Source of the DNA: Pseudomonadota bacterium
Lineage (GTDB): Bacteria > Pseudomonadota > Alphaproteobacteria > Rhizobiales > Devosiaceae
DNA: 64,000 nt
Reading direction: 5' to 3'
Assembly (NCBI GenBank): GCA_023393475.1
Contig: JAEWLC010000044.1
Coordinates: 62,001-126,000, forward strand
The notes beneath the pieces are model-generated. The model searched no databases, was not told where the DNA came from, and worked only from the letters and a program-made list of their open reading frames with translations. Positions 59,774-64,000 of the stretch are shown piece after piece; position 1 is the stretch's first letter; each line of letters opens with the position of its first letter. The translations under genes and the position numbers were made by a program.

Positions 59774-61753
59774 ATGAGCATCGAACTCGGCCATTTTGCT
59801 CTCGTTCTTGCCTGCGCCATCGCGGCAGTATCGGCCATCGTCGGGCTGGTGTTCTGGCGGCGCGAAGTGGTTGCCGGATACCTGCAGCAGGGCGCGGTAC
59901 TGCAGTTCCTGCTGGTGGCAGCCGCGTTCGGGGCGCTGATCCAGGCTTTCGTCGTTTCGGACTTCTCGCTGAAGCTCGCCTACGAGCACGCCAACTCGGC
60001 CCAGCCGCTGATCTACAAGATCACCGCCGTGTGGGGGAACCACGAGGGCTCGATGGTTCTCTGGGTGCTGATCCTCGTGCTGATGGGCGCGGGCGTCGCC
60101 GCCTTCGGGCGGAATCTGCCCAAGGACCTGATGACGCTGGTGCTCTCGGTGCAGAGCCTGCTGACCGCTGCTTTCCTTGCCTTCACGCTGTTCACCTCGA
60201 ACCCGTTCCTGCGCCTGTCGCCCGCGCCCTTCGAGGGGCAGGACCTCAATCCGGTGCTGCAGGACATTGGCCTCGCGGTGCATCCGCCGCTGCTCTACGC
60301 CGGCTATGTCGGTTTCTCGGTCTGCTTCAGTTTCGCCATCGCGGCCCTGATCTCGGGCCGGATCGATGCGGCCTGGGCGCGCTGGGTGCGCCCGTGGACG
60401 CTGGTCAGCTGGTGCTTCCTGACGCTCGGTATCGCGATGGGCTCGTACTGGGCCTATTACGAGCTCGGCTGGGGCGGCTGGTGGTTCTGGGACCCGGTGG
60501 AGAACGCGAGCTTCATGCCGTGGCTCGCCGGCACGGCGCTGCTGCATTCCGCGCTGGTGATGGAAAAGCGTAACGCGCTGAAGATCTGGACCATCTTCCT
60601 CGCCATCATCACCTTCTCGCTGAGCCTGCTCGGCACGTTCATGGTGCGCTCGGGCATCCTCACCTCGGTGCATACCTTCGCGTCCGATCCGACGCGCGGC
60701 ATGGTGATCCTAGCGCTGCTTGCCGCCTTCATCGGCGGGGCCTTCTCGCTGTTCGCTTTCCGCGCCTCGTCGCTGCGGTCCGGCGGCCTGTTCGCGCCGA
60801 TATCGCGCGAGGGGGCGCTGATCCTCAACAACCTGTTCCTCGCCGCGGCGACCGTCGCGGTGCTGGTCGGGACGCTCTATCCGCTGCTGCTCGACGCGCT
60901 GGTGGGCGAGACGATTTCGGTGGGCGCACCGTTCTTCAACCTGACCTTCGGCGTGATCATGGCGCCGCTGCTGATCATCCTGCCGTTCGGGCCGTTCCTG
61001 GCGTGGAAGCGCGGTGACCTGATCGCGGTGACGCAGCGACTGGCCGGAGCGGCTGGGCTGGCTCTGTTCGCGGCGATCCTCTGCTTCGCGCTGACCGGGG
61101 CTTCGGTGTCGCTGGCGCCGCTCGGACTGCTGCTCGGTTTCTGGGTGTCGTTCGGCGCGCTGGCCGAACTCGTCGACCGGGCGAAGTTCTTCCGCACCGA
61201 CGTGGTGACCTCGTTCCGCCGCCTGTTCGGCCTGCCGCGTACCGCCTGGGCGACCGCGCTGGCCCATTTCGGGCTCGGCATCACGGTGATCGGCATCGTC
61301 GCGGGCAGCGCCTGGCAGTCGGAACTGATCACGACGATGACGCCGGGGCAGGGCGTGGTGATCGCCGACCATCAGGTGACGTTCGAGGGCATCGAGCATG
61401 TCGAGGGGCCGAACTTCGTCTCCGACACCGGCCGCTTTACTGTGCGCGCGCCGGGCGGCGGCGTGCGCTCTCCCGAGGCGGAGCGTCGCGTCTATGTGCA
61501 GAGCGGACAGCCGACCACCGAGGCGGCGATCGAGACCTACGGCTTCAGCCAGCTCTACCTGCAGCTCGGCGAGCCGCAGTCAGACGGCAAGTCGGTGGTT
61601 CGCCTCTGGTACAAGCCCTACGTCACGCTGATCTGGCTCGGCTGCCTCGTCATGGCGGGGGCCGGCTTCCTGTCGCTGAGCTACCGGCGCCTGCGCATCG
61701 GCGCGCCGCAGCCCTCGCGCGGCAAGCAGCCGACACAGGCTGCGGCAGAATGA
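59774..61753 (+). CDS. ccmF: Haem lyase subunit CcmF
   Basis: The 659-residue polytopic membrane protein has about 15 helices. The haem-handling WWD domain is WGGWWFWDPVENASFMPW near residues 235-252, with conserved His residues in VHPPLLYAGY. The ATG at 59774 (MSIELGHFAL) is two bases after the ccmE stop; the frame continues upstream without function. It ends overlapping ccmH by 4 bases. Confidence 0.94.
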   Translation: MSIELGHFALVLACAIAAVSAIVGLVFWRREVVAGYLQQGAVLQFLLVAAAFGALIQAFVVSDFSLKLAYEHANSAQPLIYKITAVWGNHEGSMVLWVLILVLMGAGVAAFGRNLPKDLMTLVLSVQSLLTAAFLAFTLFTSNPFLRLSPAPFEGQDLNPVLQDIGLAVHPPLLYAGYVGFSVCFSFAIAALISGRIDAAWARWVRPWTLVSWCFLTLGIAMGSYWAYYELGWGGWWFWDPVENASFMPWLAGTALLHSALVMEKRNALKIWTIFLAIITFSLSLLGTFMVRSGILTSVHTFASDPTRGMVILALLAAFIGGAFSLFAFRASSLRSGGLFAPISREGALILNNLFLAAATVAVLVGTLYPLLLDALVGETISVGAPFFNLTFGVIMAPLLIILPFGPFLAWKRGDLIAVTQRLAGAAGLALFAAILCFALTGASVSLAPLGLLLGFWVSFGALAELVDRAKFFRTDVVTSFRRLFGLPRTAWATALAHFGLGITVIGIVAGSAWQSELITTMTPGQGVVIADHQVTFEGIEHVEGPNFVSDTGRFTVRAPGGGVRSPEAERRVYVQSGQPTTEAAIETYGFSQLYLQLGEPQSDGKSVVRLWYKPYVTLIWLGCLVMAGAGFLSLSYRRLRIGAPQPSRGKQPTQAAAE

Positions 61754-62199
61754 GGGCGCTCATCGCCATCGTCATGCTGGTGCTGCTGAGCAGCCCCGCC
61801 CTGGCAGTCCGTCCGGACGAGATCCTGGCCGATCCGGCGCTCGAGGCCCGGGCTCGCGATATCTCGCACGGCCTGCGTTGCCTCGTGTGCCAGAACCAGT
61901 CGATCGACGATTCGGACGCCGATCTCGCCCGCGACCTGCGCCTCCTGGTGCGCGAACGACTGTCGGCGGGGGACAGCGACGACGAGGTGCGGGCCTATCT
62001 GGTGGCGCGCTATGGCGAGTACGTGCTGCTCAACCCGGTGATGGCGCCTCACACGCTGCTGCTCTGGATCGCGGCACCGATTGCGCTGGTGATCGGCGGG
62101 ATCGTGGTGATCGTCGGCGCGCGGCGGAAGCGGACAGTGGTCACCGAGGGCGAACTGAGCGCGGAAGAGGCGAAGGCGCTGGAAGAGCTGGAGCGGTAG
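61750..62199 (+). CDS. ccmH: CcmH apocytochrome thiol reductase
   Basis: The 149-residue protein has a signal peptide (about 1-19), the redox-active Cys44-x-x-Cys47 in RCLVCQNQSIDDSDADLARDLR, and a membrane helix at about 104-122. It keeps the apocytochrome CXXCH thiols reduced for haem attachment. It closes the ccmIEFH operon. Confidence 0.94.
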   Translation: MRALIAIVMLVLLSSPALAVRPDEILADPALEARARDISHGLRCLVCQNQSIDDSDADLARDLRLLVRERLSAGDSDDEVRAYLVARYGEYVLLNPVMAPHTLLLWIAAPIALVIGGIVVIVGARRKRTVVTEGELSAEEAKALEELER

Positions 62200-62225
62200 C
62201 AGCTCCGGGATCGTATTCGCACCCT

Positions 62226-62258
62226 GCATGGGTCCCCGGGTCAAGCCTGGGGATGACG
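62226..62258. repeat. Dispersed palindromic repeat, copy 2
   Basis: GCATGGGTCCCCGGGT (62226-62241) followed by CAAGCCTGG and GGATGACG. The first 16 and last 8 bases match the copy at 45685-45718, with a one-base length difference in between. It lies in the ccmH-degP gap and may act as a terminator or RNA-processing element. Confidence 0.65.
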
Positions 62259-62390
62259 ACTGGCAGACTGGGGACCAACCGGCCGGCAACCCTTAGCAAC
62301 ATTACCGATAATTAACGCTCGCGACACGCTGCAGAAAGGCGGTGGTCTCCATACATCGGGGCATACCTATGAGCCTGACTGAAGGAGATC

Positions 62391-63959
62391 ATGATGCGCT
62401 CGATTCTCAATCCCCGCGCCCGCCGCTGGATCGGGGCTTCGGCCCTGGCACTTATCGCCGGTATCGGTGGTGGCACGGCATTCGTAGCTGCCACCACCTC
62501 GTCCAGCGCACAGACGGCGACTCTGGTGCCGGCTGCACAGATTACCGCTCCCGCGGTCACCAACGTCCCGAACTTCGCCGACCTCGTCGAAGCCGTTAAG
62601 CCGGCTGTCGTCTCGATCGTCGTCGAGGGTGCTGAGAAGGACCAGGGCCGTGACCTGCGTCGCGGCGGCCGCCAGTTCCAGTTCAACTTCCCCGATCTCC
62701 CGGACGATCACCCGTTCAAGGACTTCTTCAACCAGTTCGGCCAGGAGTTCGGCCAGGGTGGCGAGGACCAGGGTGGCCAGGCCAAGCCGCGCGCTCCCAA
62801 GAAGTTCATGGCAGCCGGCTCGGGCTTCGTGATTTCGGCTGACGGTTACATCGTCACCAACAACCATGTCGTCGAGAACGCCGACAAGGTGACCGTCGTC
62901 TTCGACGATGGCACCGAGAAAGTCGGCAAGGTCATCGGCACCGACGAGAAGACCGACCTCGCGGTGGTGAAGCTCGATGGCGAAACCGACCTGCCGTTCG
63001 TCAAGCTGGCCGACACCGAAGTGCGCGTCGGCGAGTGGGTCGTGGCTGTCGGCAACCCGTTCGGCCTCGGCGGCACCGTGACTGCCGGCATCGTCTCGGC
63101 TCGTGGCCGCGACATCGCCGGTTCGAGCTACGGCGACTTCCTGCAGATCGACGCCGCGGTGAACACGGGTAACTCGGGTGGCCCCGACTTCAACATGAAC
63201 GGCGAAGTGGTTGGCGTGAACACCGCCATCTTCTCCCCGAACGGCGGCAATGTCGGTATCGCGTTCGCCATTCCGGCCAGCGTCGTCAAGCAGGTGACCA
63301 CCCAGCTGATCGACAGCGGCACGGTGACCCGTGGCTTCCTCGGTGTAGGCATCCAGGACGTGAACCGCGATATCGCTGATAGCGTCGGCCTCGCCGCTGC
63401 TGCCGGTGCGCTCGTCACCGAGCCCAGCAAGGACAGCCCGGCCGACAAGGCTGGCGTCAAGTCGGGTGACGTGATCACCGCCGTCGACGGCGACCAGATC
63501 TCGGATGCCCTCGACCTGAGCCGCACCATTGCCGGCAAGAACCCGGGCACCAAGGTCGAACTGACCGTCTGGCGCGACGGCGCGGAGCAGAAGATCACGG
63601 TCGAACTCGGCAAGCTCGACGAGACCAAGGTCGCCACCGACGACAAGCAGGCCCAGCCGGAGCAGCCCGTTGCTCCCGAGCCCGCCTCGACCAGCGTTGG
63701 CCTGACCCTCGTGCCGAATAGTGAAGGCCAGGGCCTCCTGGTTCAGGACGTCGATCCCGACTCGGCCGCCGCCGAGCGCGGCTTCGCCGTCGGCGACACC
63801 ATCCTCGAAGTGAACAACACCGCAGTTTCGTCGGTGGACGAGTTCGAGAAGGCGATCGCCGCGGTCAAGGAAGCCGGCCGCAACACGGCGCTGGTCAAGG
63901 CCCAGCGCGACGGCAACACCCGCTTCGTCGGGCTGCCGATCGACGAAGCCAACTCGTAA
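62391..63959 (+). CDS. degP: Periplasmic Do-type serine protease/chaperone DegP
   Basis: The 522-residue HtrA protein has an N-terminal signal/anchor segment (RRWIGASALALIAGIGGGTA), a trypsin-like domain with His159 (NNHVVENAD), Asp189 (EKTDLAVVKL) and Ser262 (NTGNSGGPDF), and two PDZ domains (about 315-400 and 430-510). A Gly/Asp/Gln-rich loop lies at about 88-135. AAGGAGATC precedes ATGATG, so translation may begin at the second ATG (62394). It degrades or folds misfolded periplasmic proteins. It follows ccmIEFH, a neighbourhood common in Rhizobiales. Confidence 0.95.
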   Translation: MMRSILNPRARRWIGASALALIAGIGGGTAFVAATTSSSAQTATLVPAAQITAPAVTNVPNFADLVEAVKPAVVSIVVEGAEKDQGRDLRRGGRQFQFNFPDLPDDHPFKDFFNQFGQEFGQGGEDQGGQAKPRAPKKFMAAGSGFVISADGYIVTNNHVVENADKVTVVFDDGTEKVGKVIGTDEKTDLAVVKLDGETDLPFVKLADTEVRVGEWVVAVGNPFGLGGTVTAGIVSARGRDIAGSSYGDFLQIDAAVNTGNSGGPDFNMNGEVVGVNTAIFSPNGGNVGIAFAIPASVVKQVTTQLIDSGTVTRGFLGVGIQDVNRDIADSVGLAAAAGALVTEPSKDSPADKAGVKSGDVITAVDGDQISDALDLSRTIAGKNPGTKVELTVWRDGAEQKITVELGKLDETKVATDDKQAQPEQPVAPEPASTSVGLTLVPNSEGQGLLVQDVDPDSAAAERGFAVGDTILEVNNTAVSSVDEFEKAIAAVKEAGRNTALVKAQRDGNTRFVGLPIDEANS

Positions 63960-63966
63960 TATCTGG

Positions 63967-63998
63967 AGGTCCCGGGGCAGAGATGTCCCGGGACCTTT
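63967..63998 (+). terminator. Rho-independent terminator of degP
   Basis: AGGTCCCGGG (63967-63976) pairs with CCCGGGACCT (63987-63996), followed by TT. The stem is 10 bp with a loop of 10 bases, starting 8 bases after the stop. Confidence 0.8.
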
Positions 63999-64000
63999 CC

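Overview
The window is about 64 kb of high-GC, densely coded DNA. It looks like a chromosomal segment of a Hyphomicrobiales (Rhizobiales) alphaproteobacterium, most likely Devosia or a close relative. The evidence is the gene set: a Ros/MucR regulator, a DivJ-like kinase, a FeuN-FeuP-FeuQ-type module, ccmIEFH next to degP, a Brucella/Rhizobium-type Omp25-like porin, DUF1491/DUF2336/DUF5330/DUF6456 proteins and a gene-transfer-agent-like head cluster. No rRNA, tRNA, CRISPR array or intact insertion sequence was seen.

Layout. 1-7.5 kb: the end of a sugar-catabolic pair (minus strand), two small secreted proteins, a class-3 L-asparaginase with an M81 metallopeptidase, and a HerA-like DUF853 ATPase overlapping a degenerate LOG-like gene. 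7.5-11.5 kb (minus): a receiver-domain protein, superoxide dismutase, oligopeptidase B and MsrB. 11.6-17.5 kb: a complete mrpABCDEFG cation/proton antiporter operon with overlapping genes. 17.6-19.4 kb: mucR, an orphan DnaA domain-IV protein and DUF6456. 19.4-21.6 kb (minus): YciI, a GT11-like glycosyltransferase, SufE and DUF5330. 21.9-27.7 kb: a DivJ-like kinase, a peptidoglycan-binding protein, DUF1491, DUF2336 and an unknown secreted protein. 27.7-31.8 kb (minus): DUF1254, DUF1214, PBP1A and an outer-membrane barrel. 32-36 kb: YcgN, the TctABC transporter and DUF2147. 36.3-40.8 kb: a giant DUF2339 membrane protein and a soluble globin-coupled chemoreceptor. 40.8-45.6 kb: an SDR with a dead active site facing a MarR gene across twin palindromes, an alpha/beta hydrolase, an Lrp regulator, two secreted unknowns and a GNAT. 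45.8-50.4 kb: a KTSC protein and phage/GTA head genes that end in a truncated capsid gene joined to a P63C-domain remnant. 50.4-53.2 kb: FeuN/FeuP/FeuQ-like genes. 53.2-58.0 kb: a lipoprotein, an unknown, and a SoxA-like/DAO-like oxidoreductase pair. 58.2-64.0 kb: ccmIEFH and degP with its terminator.

Several modules form an envelope and redox theme: c-type cytochrome assembly with DegP quality control, peptidoglycan synthesis with an outer-membrane barrel, the Mrp antiporter, and SodB/MsrB oxidative-stress repair. The clearest accessory DNA is the 45.8-50.4 kb phage/GTA remnant, which also carries GC-rich palindromic intergenic elements. The most unusual points are the capsid-P63C junction, the probable frameshift at the start of the portal gene, the SDR pseudoenzyme with its twin operator-like palindromes, the HerA-LOG coupling, and a 23-bp palindrome upstream of feuP.
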